Source: Candidatus Blackburnbacteria bacterium RIFCSPHIGHO2_01_FULL_43_15b (GTDB lineage Bacteria; Patescibacteriota; Microgenomatia; UBA8517; UBA10165). From it: a stretch of 38,725 bases of DNA. Positions 32,743-38,715 of the stretch are shown one piece after another (the stretch's first letter is position 1; the number at the start of each line of letters is the position of its first letter). The position numbers and the translations under genes were made by a program. The DNA lies in contig MHBW01000008.1 of NCBI GenBank assembly GCA_001816385.1, positions 1 through 38,725 on the forward strand. Direction: 5' to 3'. The notes beneath the pieces are model-generated. The model saw only the letters and a program-made list of their open reading frames with translations. It searched no databases and had not been told where the DNA came from.

Positions 32743-34683
32743 ATGGCAAAAATCGAAGATATGCCCAAAATTGATTTTTCTGCTCCTGTGACGCAACCTG
32801 CGTCTGCTGCGCCCCGCAAAAGATTTTTTGGCAAGAAGATAGCTGTTCCGGTTTTTGGGGCAGTTGGATTGTTGGTAATTTTATTAATTTTTTTCTTAGT
32901 CTTGCCTCTCCTTTCAATCCGTGTTTCTGCTCAAAAATTGGCAAATTCTATGAAGGATTTGGATGCAGCTGCCTCTTCGCAAAACCTGACTCAGGCGCAA
33001 AACGCCCTTGATAAGACAAAAAAAGACCTACAATCTTTGGATGGCGATGTTAATAAATTAGTTTGGGTAAAATTTATTCCGGGGTTGGGTAATTATTGGA
33101 ATGACGCTAAGCACCTGACGGTTGGCGGAAGAGCGGGTTTAGAGGCAGGCGATACGATTATTCAAGCTATCGAACCATATAGCGACCTTCTTGGTCTTAA
33201 TGGCGGCCACAAAGCTGAAGATGGCACAAAAACGGCAGAAGAACGCATTAACTTCATTGTCGGGACAGTAGACGGCGTAATTCCCAAAATGGATGTTATT
33301 TCACAAAAGACGATTATCGCCTCTTCAGAAATTTCTAAAATAGATCCCAACAGGTATCCGGAGTATTTCCAGGGCAAGCCTGTTCGTTCTAAAGTTAGAG
33401 AAGCTATCGAGGCAGTTCAGAAAGCGCACGAGGTTTTAAGTGATGGCAAGCCTTTCCTGGAGCAGTTGCCATACCTTCTGGGTACCAATGGGGAAAGAAC
33501 CTATCTTATTTTATGGCAGAACGATAAAGAGCTTCGTCCCACAGGCGGTTTTATTACAGCTTACTCAATAGTTAAGGTAAATAAAGGCAAGTTTGAGCCT
33601 GTAAACTCTGATGATATTTACCAGCTGGATAAGAAATTTAATAGTAAAATCCCTTCTCCGGAACCGATCAAAAAATACTTGCCCCTTGTCCCCTATTGGA
33701 ATCTTCGCGATATGAATTTGTCCCCGGACTTTAAAACTTCTATGGACACCTTCTATCAAAATTATTCGACGATCAAGAATGCACCTCCGATTGATGGCAT
33801 AATTTCTGTCGACACCTATCCCTTAGTTGGACTTTTAAAAGTCATGGGGCAACTGGGAGTTTCTGGTTTTGGGAACTATTCAGCTGATAATGATTCGCGC
33901 TGCAACTGCCCTAACGTTATTTATCAGTTGGAGTCTTATGCCGATGTTGCCGGGCCGATTGTTTGGGATGATATCTCGGGCAAAATTGTCTATAAACCGC
34001 CTCATGCTGATAACCGCAAAGCCTTCCTTGGACCTTTGATGAATACTCTAGTTGCCAACGCGATGGGGCAACCAAAGGATAAGCTATCGAGTCTTTTCCA
34101 GGTAGGTTGGGATTCATTAACGCAAAAACACGTTCTTTTCTGGATGAAGGATGCCCAAGTTCAAAAAGCTGTGGAGTCGTTTAATGTCGCTGGACGCATA
34201 CAAGATACCACGGGGGATTTTCTGGCTATAAACGACACTAATTTTGCGGGCGCAAAATCTAATTTGTATGTCCAAGAAAATGTGACTCTTAACGTGGAGC
34301 AAAGCAAAACCGGAAGTACCAATTCGCTGACCATTAAGTATTCAAATCCGCAGAAGTACGATGGTTGGTTGAACGGGCCGTATCGGGATTGGATCAGGGT
34401 TTATGTTCCCGCAGGATCGACCTTGGTTGACTCAACGGGTTCGGATGTGCCGGTAACTACTTCGCAGGATTTGGGGAAAACTGTTTTTGAAGGATTTTTT
34501 ACGCTACGGCCGATGGGGGTAACGGAGTTGCATTTTAAGTACAAAACGCTTGTGGTTCAGAAAAAAGGCCACAAGATTCTGATTCAAAAACAACCAGGAA
34601 CAGAAGGGCATCAGTATGAAGTTCAGTTTAGCAAGCAAAAAGAAACCTTTGTGCTTACCTCAGATAAAGAACTCTCCTTCTAA
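32743..34683 (+). CDS. DUF4012 membrane-anchored protein
   Basis: Predicted 646-residue protein with a cytoplasmic proline/alanine-rich tail of about 30 residues, one helix (about 33-58, VPVFGAVGLLVILLIFFLVL) and a large outer part. A helical stretch with DLDAAASSQNLTQAQNALDK follows the helix. The DUF4012 core starts near residue 245: TYLILWQNDKELRPTGGFIT, then LRDMNLSPDFKTSM and IDGIISVDTYPLVGLLKVMG. DUF4012 resembles the LytR-CpsA-Psr group in its RxTGG-like loop, as far as I can judge; a role in attaching glycans to the envelope is therefore possible but unproven. A C-terminal beta-rich domain (YVQENVTLNVEQ, YVPAGSTLVDSTG) ends the protein. Short-leader promoter just upstream. Confidence 0.88.
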   Translation: MAKIEDMPKIDFSAPVTQPASAAPRKRFFGKKIAVPVFGAVGLLVILLIFFLVLPLLSIRVSAQKLANSMKDLDAAASSQNLTQAQNALDKTKKDLQSLDGDVNKLVWVKFIPGLGNYWNDAKHLTVGGRAGLEAGDTIIQAIEPYSDLLGLNGGHKAEDGTKTAEERINFIVGTVDGVIPKMDVISQKTIIASSEISKIDPNRYPEYFQGKPVRSKVREAIEAVQKAHEVLSDGKPFLEQLPYLLGTNGERTYLILWQNDKELRPTGGFITAYSIVKVNKGKFEPVNSDDIYQLDKKFNSKIPSPEPIKKYLPLVPYWNLRDMNLSPDFKTSMDTFYQNYSTIKNAPPIDGIISVDTYPLVGLLKVMGQLGVSGFGNYSADNDSRCNCPNVIYQLESYADVAGPIVWDDISGKIVYKPPHADNRKAFLGPLMNTLVANAMGQPKDKLSSLFQVGWDSLTQKHVLFWMKDAQVQKAVESFNVAGRIQDTTGDFLAINDTNFAGAKSNLYVQENVTLNVEQSKTGSTNSLTIKYSNPQKYDGWLNGPYRDWIRVYVPAGSTLVDSTGSDVPVTTSQDLGKTVFEGFFTLRPMGVTELHFKYKTLVVQKKGHKILIQKQPGTEGHQYEVQFSKQKETFVLTSDKELSF

Positions 34684-34689
34684 AGAAAG

Positions 34690-34744
34690 AAAAAGGCCGG
34701 GGTCCTACAAAACGCTTGTGTGTATCGCGTCGAGAACCCCAGCC
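34690..34744 (-). terminator. Rho-independent terminator, minus strand
   Basis: Arms at 34733-34744 and 34695-34706 pair over 12 bp in minus-strand RNA (GGCTGGGGTTCT with AGGACCCCGGCC, including two G-U pairs). A T-rich tail TTTTTCTTTCTTTA follows. Read on the plus strand, the same arms contain two mismatches and no T tail. The signal therefore belongs to the minus strand and to the small gene at 34763-34996. Confidence 0.75.
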
Positions 34745-34762
34745 TGCGGAGCAAAAAAAGTG

Positions 34763-34996
34763 TTAGTCCCGCGTGCGAGCCAGGTAGATGTGCGTAGGAT
34801 ATATCCCTACGACGCGAAAGCGATCTCCACTTTCGCTAACATCCGGTTCCTGAAAATAGGGTAGGAAGACGACTCCTGCACCCCCTCTACCCACGCCGGT
34901 CACCAGCTTGCCGTTAGGCAGCTGCAGCTCGTAGAGACCGCAGCCTGAGTCGGCACCTTCGCCGGCCTCTTTTGCGGACACATATCGTGCCGACAA
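34763..34996 (-). CDS. GC-rich small protein of unknown function
   Basis: A 77-codon frame on the minus strand with strong coding character: codons such as GGC, GCC, CTG, GTC, CGC, TAC and AAC prevail, unlike the AT-rich third positions around it. The product includes GCGLYELQLPNGKLVTGVGR, GVVFLPYFQEP and RFRVVGIYPTHIYLARTRD, which suggests a small beta-rich fold. The frame ends 19 bases before a minus-strand terminator. The start is uncertain: TTG 34996 or GTG 34981, neither with a Shine-Dalgarno. A minus-strand TATACT at 35048-35043 could be the promoter. No family is recognised. The foreign base use may mean transfer, but small genes of this kind may also be an old part of the lineage. Confidence 0.55.
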   Translation of the reverse strand: MSARYVSAKEAGEGADSGCGLYELQLPNGKLVTGVGRGGAGVVFLPYFQEPDVSESGDRFRVVGIYPTHIYLARTRD

Positions 34997-35066
34997 GAAG
35001 ACGACTATGTCTCACTCGCGCAAAACTACAATGTCAACCCATAGTATAAGGGAGGTGGAATAACTT

Positions 35067-35075
35067 TGCTAGAAT
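35067..35075 (+). promoter_or_regulatory. recO: Extended -10 promoter of recO
   Basis: TGCTAGAAT, with the hexamer TAGAAT ending 5 bases before the ATG. A start point 6-7 bases beyond the box falls on the start codon itself, so a leaderless mRNA is expected. A GGGAGG lies further upstream (35050-35055), too far to serve as Shine-Dalgarno. Confidence 0.6.
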
Positions 35076-35080
35076 AGAGA

Positions 35081-35632
35081 ATGGAACAGAGAACTTACTT
35101 CACAGAAGGCGTGATTTTGGCCAGGAAAAACTTTGGTGAGGCGGATCGGCTTTTGGTTATTTTCTCCAAACATTACGGCAAGATTCGCGCTATCGCAAAA
35201 GGGGTGCGTAAGCCTGCTTCAAGGAAACGAGGCGCTTTGGAAATTTTTAATATGACTAAATTTTTGCTGGCGCGAGGTAAAAATTTGGATATTGTGACTG
35301 ATGTCGAAGCTATAAAAAACTTTGAAGAATGGCGGAAAGATTTGGTTAAAGTGGGTGTGGCCTATCATCTATGCGAAGTTGTTGACAGGTTAACCGTTGA
35401 AGGCCAGGAACATAAAGAAGTTTTAAATCTTCTCCTGGAAAGCTTTTCGGCTCTTTCGGGTGTGGACTATTGGCAACTTTATCCGTTGACCCAAAACTTT
35501 AAGTTGGAAGTATTGGAAGAGCTTGGGTTTTTATCAAAACACAAGCCTTCTCCTCGTGAAGTTGATGATTTTATTGAAGATCTTCTTGGCAGTAAACTCA
35601 AAACCTCCAAGTTCCTAAAAGTTCTTGCCTGA
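35081..35632 (+). CDS. recO: Short DNA repair protein RecO
   Basis: RecO loads RecA through the RecFOR pathway at gaps. The first 80 residues give the OB-fold with clear family marks: EGVILARKNFGEADRLLVIF, YGKIRAIAKGVRKPASRKRG. The helical part follows (VGVAYHLCEVVDRL, LTQNFKLEVLEELGFL). The protein has 183 residues against about 240 in model bacteria. The usual zinc-type Cys cluster and the end of the C-terminal domain are missing. The stop codon lies at the first bases of a dispersed hairpin repeat (35631-35654), so repeat insertion could have shortened the gene; alternatively, short RecO is normal for this lineage. Start codon is set by the TGCTAGAAT promoter. Confidence 0.88.
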   Translation: MEQRTYFTEGVILARKNFGEADRLLVIFSKHYGKIRAIAKGVRKPASRKRGALEIFNMTKFLLARGKNLDIVTDVEAIKNFEEWRKDLVKVGVAYHLCEVVDRLTVEGQEHKEVLNLLLESFSALSGVDYWQLYPLTQNFKLEVLEELGFLSKHKPSPREVDDFIEDLLGSKLKTSKFLKVLA

Positions 35633-35654
35633 CAAGGATGAACCCTGTCACGGC
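35631..35654 (+). repeat. Hairpin repeat at the recO stop codon
   Basis: Copy of the 24-base element at 30896-30919, with 22 of 24 bases the same. The stem GACAAGG with CCCTGTC contains one G-U pair. Its first bases overlap the last two bases of the TGA stop. Confidence 0.65.
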
Positions 35655-35668
35655 GCGATAAATCACAC

Positions 35669-35691
35669 TTTGCAAGGGGACCCCTTGCAAA
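35669..35691. repeat. Perfect 23-base palindrome
   Basis: Two perfect 11-base arms (TTTGCAAGGGG and CCCCTTGCAAA) around one central A. There is no T-run behind either arm. It is followed by a G/C-rich stretch (35693-35712) with CCGCAAGCGG. Position between recO and the TspO gene; role unknown. Confidence 0.6.
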
Positions 35692-35713
35692 CTCCCCGCA
35701 AGCGGTTGGGGAT

Positions 35714-35742
35714 TGCGGCGTTGTTTGGCAGTGTGCTACATT
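35714..35742 (+). promoter_or_regulatory. Promoter of the TspO gene
   Basis: TTGCGG (35714-35719) and the extended -10 TGCTACATT (35734-35742) with a 17-base spacer. The ATG follows after 6 bases, so the transcript should start at or next to it. Confidence 0.6.
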
Positions 35743-35748
35743 AAATTA

Positions 35749-36240
35749 ATGCCTAGGAAAAAGAAAAAAACGTCAAAGATTAATTGGGGTCAACTTATCA
35801 CCGCAATTGCACTTTGTGAGGGAGTTGGAATTGCAGGGTCTTTTTTTACTTTCTCGTCTATCCCTACCTGGTACGTAACCTTAAACAGACCATCATTCTC
35901 GCCTCCGAACTCCCTCTTTGGCCCGGTTTGGACAATGCTTTATGCTTTGATGGGGATAGCGCTGTATCTTCTTTGGTCAAAAAAAGGAAAAACGGCTGTA
36001 ACCCTTAAAAATCTTTTTGTAGTGCAACTTGTCCTAAATGGAATCTGGTCTCCTGTATTTTTTGGCGCACAAAATATTGGCCTTGCCTTTGTGGTCATTA
36101 TCGCTCTTTGGGTCTCGATCGCGGCTTTGATTTATAAAGCCTGGCGTGAGGATGAAAGAGTGAGTTTGCTTCTCCTGCCTTATCTTCTCTGGGTAAGTTT
36201 TGCCTCAATTCTCAACTACTCGCTTTGGCGACTTAACTAG
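35749..36240 (+). CDS. TspO/MBR-family membrane protein
   Basis: Predicted 163-residue protein with five helices, the length of the TspO/peripheral benzodiazepine receptor family. Conserved parts are WYVTLNRPSFSPPNSLFGPVWTMLYALMG, seen around residues 45-75 with the W, P and PVWTxLY residues of the family, QLVLNGIWSPVFF, and LLPYLLWVSFASILNYSLWRLN at the end. Bacterial TspO binds porphyrins and is tied to stress and tetrapyrrole handling, although in a heme-poor organism the ligand may differ. The basic N-terminus PRKKKKTSK is longer than usual. The frame is open from 35713, but the ATG at 35749 fits the promoter spacing. Not linked in function to its neighbours. Confidence 0.9.
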   Translation: MPRKKKKTSKINWGQLITAIALCEGVGIAGSFFTFSSIPTWYVTLNRPSFSPPNSLFGPVWTMLYALMGIALYLLWSKKGKTAVTLKNLFVVQLVLNGIWSPVFFGAQNIGLAFVVIIALWVSIAALIYKAWREDERVSLLLLPYLLWVSFASILNYSLWRLN

Positions 36241-36246
36241 TTGTAT

Positions 36247-36275
36247 AGATTCCGTGTCAGGCACGGAATGACGGG
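36247..36275. repeat. GTCAT-type palindromic repeat
   Basis: Stem ATTCCGTG (36249-36256) with CACGGAAT (36262-36269), loop TCAGG. Read on the minus strand it nearly matches the copy at 37989-38018: GTCAT, the stem, a CCTGA/CTTGA loop, then ATCTATA. Confidence 0.75.
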
Positions 36276-36291
36276 TGGGATTAACGTATTA

Positions 36292-36321
36292 GCGCAATTT
36301 ATTGCGCGCATTAAAATGCGC
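36292..36321. repeat. Two overlapping hairpins before glyS
   Basis: GCGCAA-TTTA-TTGCGC (36292-36307) and GCGCAT-TAAA-ATGCGC (36306-36321) share two bases, so both cannot be fully paired at once. They end 21 bases before the glyS promoter box and thus should not be in its mRNA. They may mark the end of the TspO transcript. Confidence 0.6.
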
Positions 36322-36341
36322 TAGTACATCAGCCTAGTTTT

Positions 36342-36350
36342 TGCTACCAT
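36342..36350 (+). promoter_or_regulatory. glyS: Extended -10 promoter of glyS
   Basis: TGCTACCAT; the hexamer ends 6 bases before the ATG at 36357. A leaderless or one-base-leader mRNA is expected. No -35 element and no Shine-Dalgarno are seen. Confidence 0.55.
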
Positions 36351-36356
36351 GTAGCC

Positions 36357-37661
36357 ATGGCTGAAGAAATAATGCAAAAAATTGTAAGTTTGTGTAAGAG
36401 ACGGGGATTTGTATTCCCGGATTCGGAGATTTATGGAGGCTTGGCCAATACCTGGGATTATGGCCCCTTGGGAGCAAGGCTTTTACAAAACATCCGCAAT
36501 TTGTGGTGGAAGAAATTTGTGGAAACACGCTCTGATATTTTCCCGATCGAATCGGCTTTGATTATGAACCCCAAAGTTTGGGAAGCTTCGGGGCATTTGG
36601 CTTCCTTTACCGATCCATTAGTTGAGTGCAAAATTTGCCATGCACGGGTTCGGGCGGATAAGCCTGAAGACATGGAAGCACATACAGCCGATCACCCGGG
36701 AGAGGAAGTAACCTGGACGGAACCTAAAAACTTTAACTTGATGTTTAAAACTTTTATCGGAACGGCCCAAGATTCAAAACAGGAAGTTTACCTCAGGCCC
36801 GAGACAGCGCAGGGAATGTTTGTGAACTTCAAAAATGTATTGACGACAGAGCGTTCACGTTTGCCTTTTGGAATTGCCCAAATGGGAAAAGCTTTCCGAA
36901 ATGAAATTACCACAGGCAACTTTATTTTTAGAACTTTGGAGTTTGAGCAAATGGAAATTGAGTATTTTGTTAAAAGTGCTGATTGGGAGGCTGCGTTTGA
37001 GGGTTGGAAGGAGCAGATGTGGGATTGGATAATCGGTCTTGGGATTGAGGAAAGTAAACTTAAATGGCGGGCCCACGAAAAAGATGAGCTTTCACACTAT
37101 TCAAAAAGGACTGAAGATATTGAGTTTGAATTTCCGTTTGGTTGGGGAGAGTTATATGGATTGGCTTATCGAACGGATTTTGATCTTAAGAATCATTCCG
37201 GAAAATCCGTAGAGGAGTTGCAATATGAAGATCCTGAAACGCGTGAGAAGTATTATCCGCATGTGGTTGAGCCTACCTTTGGTTTAAACCGTACGGCTTT
37301 GGTGGTTTTGCTTAGTGCTTATACTGAAGAAGGCGAGAGGGTTTATTTGAAGCTTGATCCGAGGCTGGCGCCGTACAAAGTTGCTGTTTTCCCATTGGTT
37401 TCTAACAAGCCCGACATTGTGGAAAAGGCACGAGACACGTTTGCCGTTTTGCGTTCGACGTTTGCCGTTTCGTGGGATGATCGGGGAAACATAGGTAAGC
37501 GGTATGCTGCCCAGGATGAGATAGGAACCCCCTGGTGCGTGACCGTTGACTATCAAACTTTGGAGGACAATACCGTTACCGTCCGTGACCGTGATACGGC
37601 GCAACAGGAAAGGGTTAATGTTGACCAGCTTCAAGGTTACTTCCAAGAGAAGCTAAAGTAG
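36357..37661 (+). CDS. glyS: Glycyl-tRNA synthetase, single-chain dimeric type
   Basis: Class II aminoacyl-tRNA synthetase that charges tRNA-Gly, cytoplasmic. At 434 residues it is the alpha2 (eukaryote/archaea/Thermus-like) form, not the alpha2-beta2 form of E. coli. Visible parts: GGLANTWDYGPLGARL near residue 28, a C91-x2-C94 ... H109-x3-H113 set that may bind zinc, YLRPETAQGMFVNF (145-158), motif 2 MGKAFRNEI (R181, E183), FRTLEFEQMEIEYF, and motif 3 PTFGLNRTALVVLLSAY (R312). The C-terminal anticodon domain has YKVAVFPLV and GIGKRY-like NIGKRYAAQDEIGTPWCVTV. The gene stands alone with its own promoter; a repeat cluster follows it. Confidence 0.96.
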   Translation: MAEEIMQKIVSLCKRRGFVFPDSEIYGGLANTWDYGPLGARLLQNIRNLWWKKFVETRSDIFPIESALIMNPKVWEASGHLASFTDPLVECKICHARVRADKPEDMEAHTADHPGEEVTWTEPKNFNLMFKTFIGTAQDSKQEVYLRPETAQGMFVNFKNVLTTERSRLPFGIAQMGKAFRNEITTGNFIFRTLEFEQMEIEYFVKSADWEAAFEGWKEQMWDWIIGLGIEESKLKWRAHEKDELSHYSKRTEDIEFEFPFGWGELYGLAYRTDFDLKNHSGKSVEELQYEDPETREKYYPHVVEPTFGLNRTALVVLLSAYTEEGERVYLKLDPRLAPYKVAVFPLVSNKPDIVEKARDTFAVLRSTFAVSWDDRGNIGKRYAAQDEIGTPWCVTVDYQTLEDNTVTVRDRDTAQQERVNVDQLQGYFQEKLK

Positions 37662-37668
37662 CTCCCTT

Positions 37669-37840
37669 CGTCATTGCGAGGAAGATCCTTCGCAGAGCTC
37701 GGGACAGGCTCCGCAATCTTACAAAAGCTGTCATTCCAGACTTGATCTGGAATCTACAAAATATTTTTGGATCCCCGCACAGGCGGGGATGACAAAATGT
37801 GGATTGCTTCTCCTTCGACAAGCTCAGGATCGCAATGACG
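37669..37840. repeat. Composite palindromic element after glyS
   Basis: Terminal inverted repeats CGTCATTGCGA (37669-37679) and TCGCAATGACG (37830-37840) are perfect over 11 bases. Inside lie two perfect 8-bp hairpins (37733-37753, loop CTTGA; 37771-37790, loop ACAG) and the common environmental motif CCTTCGACAAGCTCAGG. The whole resembles several REP/MITE-like units packed together. No open frame of note. Confidence 0.7.
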
Positions 37841-37873
37841 GAATCTTTCCACTTCTCACCTCTGCCCTATAGA

Positions 37874-37901
37874 TTGACTTTGGGCATTTTTGTGGTACAG
37901 T
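37874..37901 (+). promoter_or_regulatory. Promoter inside the repeat-rich region
   Basis: TTGACT (37874-37879), a 16-base spacer and the extended -10 TGGTACAGT (37893-37901). This is the best two-box promoter in the window. The next good start codon (38208) is about 300 bases away, so the transcript has a long leader or is a separate RNA. Confidence 0.5.
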
Positions 37902-37988
37902 TATGGGGTAAAAGTGAGGCTAAGTGGCCTCAAAGCACATTGACTACGGTTGCTCGAGGGCAGCTTTCTGGTGTGTCACCACATTGTT

Positions 37989-38018
37989 TGTCATTCCGTG
38001 CTTGACACGGAATCTATA
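37989..38018 (+). repeat. GTCAT-type palindromic repeat
   Basis: Stem ATTCCGTG (37993-38000) with CACGGAAT (38006-38013), loop CTTGA, followed by CTATA. Nearly the same as the inverted copy at 36247-36275. Confidence 0.75.
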
Positions 38019-38058
38019 TAAGAACCTGGCTGTCGCCAGAACCTTGTTGCTTTGCAAT

Positions 38059-38086
38059 AGATGCTGAATCAAGTTCAGCATGACAG
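38059..38086 (-). repeat. GTCAT-type palindromic repeat with a different stem
   Basis: Read on the minus strand: GTCAT, then ATGCTGAA (38081-38074), loop CTTGA, TTCAGCAT (38068-38061), CTA. Loop and flanks agree with the copies at 37733 and 37993, but the stem sequence is wholly different and still pairs perfectly. Confidence 0.7.
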
Positions 38087-38125
38087 GGGAAGCAGGGTTT
38101 TTGAATAGGTTCTAGCGTTGAGTTG

Positions 38126-38171
38126 TGGCCTGCCAGCAACGCTTCGCATAGCAATGCTGGCTGGGTGGCCA
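38126..38171 (+). promoter_or_regulatory. Long hairpin in the leader of the small membrane gene
   Basis: Inner stem GCCAGCA (38132-38138) with TGCTGGC (38155-38161) and outer stem TGGCC (38126-38130) with GGCCA (38167-38171). A second hairpin, TGCTC-TTT-GAGCA (38178-38190), ends 6 bases before the Shine-Dalgarno AAGGAGGG. Could affect mRNA stability or translation; no known riboswitch is recognised. Confidence 0.4.
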
Positions 38172-38207
38172 GACAGCTGCTCTTTGAGCAAGCAATAAGG
38201 AGGGTTT

Positions 38208-38423
38208 ATGCGCGTCACGATAGCTTTCTTTGGCGTGATCATGCTGGGATTTGTCGTCTTTGATCGGGTAGCTCTTTGGCTATCCGCGTCTCCCAGCGTT
38301 TCTGTGGGTGTGTTCACGTATACCCAAATGACGGTGCAGGTGTTGGGTGTGTTTGGGGTATTGTGCCTGGCTGTCGCGATCTTCTGGGACGAAATCTTTC
38401 GGTACCTGAGTGGTACCAAGTAA
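38208..38423 (+). CDS. GC-rich two-helix small membrane protein
   Basis: Predicted 71-residue protein with helices at about 3-24 (VTIAFFGVIMLGFVVF) and 42-62 (VQVLGVFGVLCLAVAIFW), and tail DEIFRYLSGTK. A strong Shine-Dalgarno AAGGAGGG (38197-38204) fixes the ATG. Codons are rich in GTG, GTC, CTG, CGG and ACG, unlike the AT-rich glycan genes. A second small gene follows 11 bases later with its own Shine-Dalgarno. No family is recognised. A short membrane protein next to a coiled-coil protein recalls small phage or plasmid modules (holin-like), but no mobile gene is visible, so this is only an option. Confidence 0.68.
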   Translation: MRVTIAFFGVIMLGFVVFDRVALWLSASPSVSVGVFTYTQMTVQVLGVFGVLCLAVAIFWDEIFRYLSGTK

Positions 38424-38434
38424 GGAGCACAAGG

Positions 38435-38686
38435 GTGGACGAACAGACTCGGGAGACAATGCAGCGACTCATTTCCGCTATCGGGGAGCTTGCTGAAGCC
38501 GTTCGGGAAAACACCGTGTCACTCAAGCACGCGAACAGCGTCAACGATCAGAATGGTCGCGAGATCGAGACGTTACGGGTGCGGATATCCCAGCACATGG
38601 AAGTAACCGATTCGGTAGGTCGCATGATGAGCCGGCTTGAGGGTGCTTTTGTCAAGTACCCCATTCATGAAGACATTATTCTCTAA
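38435..38686 (+). CDS. GC-rich small coiled-coil protein
   Basis: Predicted 83-residue soluble protein, strongly helical and charged: TRETMQRLISAIGELAEAVR, then NDQNGREIETLRVRISQHME and VTDSVGRMMSRLEGAFVK. Heptad-like spacing of hydrophobic residues points to a coiled coil. The start is GTG at 38435, with AAGGAG (38422-38427) 7 bases ahead that overlaps the stop of the preceding small gene. The frame is open upstream, but that part overlaps the first gene in another frame. Codon use is as GC-rich as in its partner. Function unknown; the tight spacing suggests the two products work together. Confidence 0.65.
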   Translation: MDEQTRETMQRLISAIGELAEAVRENTVSLKHANSVNDQNGREIETLRVRISQHMEVTDSVGRMMSRLEGAFVKYPIHEDIIL

Positions 38687-38715
38687 CTAACTCTGCATAA
38701 ACGGCAGGAGGCATT

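Larger units (their letters stand above)
37908..38207 (+). other. Gene-free stretch: repeats and structured leader
   Basis: No convincing reading frame. It holds a 6-bp hairpin (TGAGGC 37915-37920 with GCCTCA 37927-37932), two palindromic repeats (37989-38018 and 38059-38086), a long two-part stem (38126-38171) and a 5-bp hairpin (38178-38190). The Shine-Dalgarno of the small gene at 38208 follows directly. It may be a leader RNA or a small RNA. Confidence 0.4.

Noticed and set aside
34690-35040. tmRNA, RNase P RNA, SRP RNA or 6S RNA in the GC-rich stretch
   Set aside because: No tRNA-like end, no P4-like or SRP-loop motifs were found on the minus strand. The 77-codon frame with biased codons explains the base composition better.
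35669-35691. Terminator of recO
   Set aside because: The palindrome is perfect, but no T-run follows on either strand.
36241-36356. T-box riboswitch before glyS
   Set aside because: The hairpins lie upstream of the likely promoter box, no T-box sequence was seen, and the expected leader is about one base.
37284-37646. 120-codon minus-strand frame
   Set aside because: Antisense to the C-terminal domain of glycyl-tRNA synthetase.
37669-38086. CRISPR array
   Set aside because: Repeats are palindromes of unequal sequence and spacing in both orientations, without constant direct repeats and spacers.
38075-38419. 114-codon minus-strand frame at the right end
   Set aside because: Antisense to the small membrane gene, which has the better Shine-Dalgarno and a hydrophobic product; this frame also runs through palindromic repeats.
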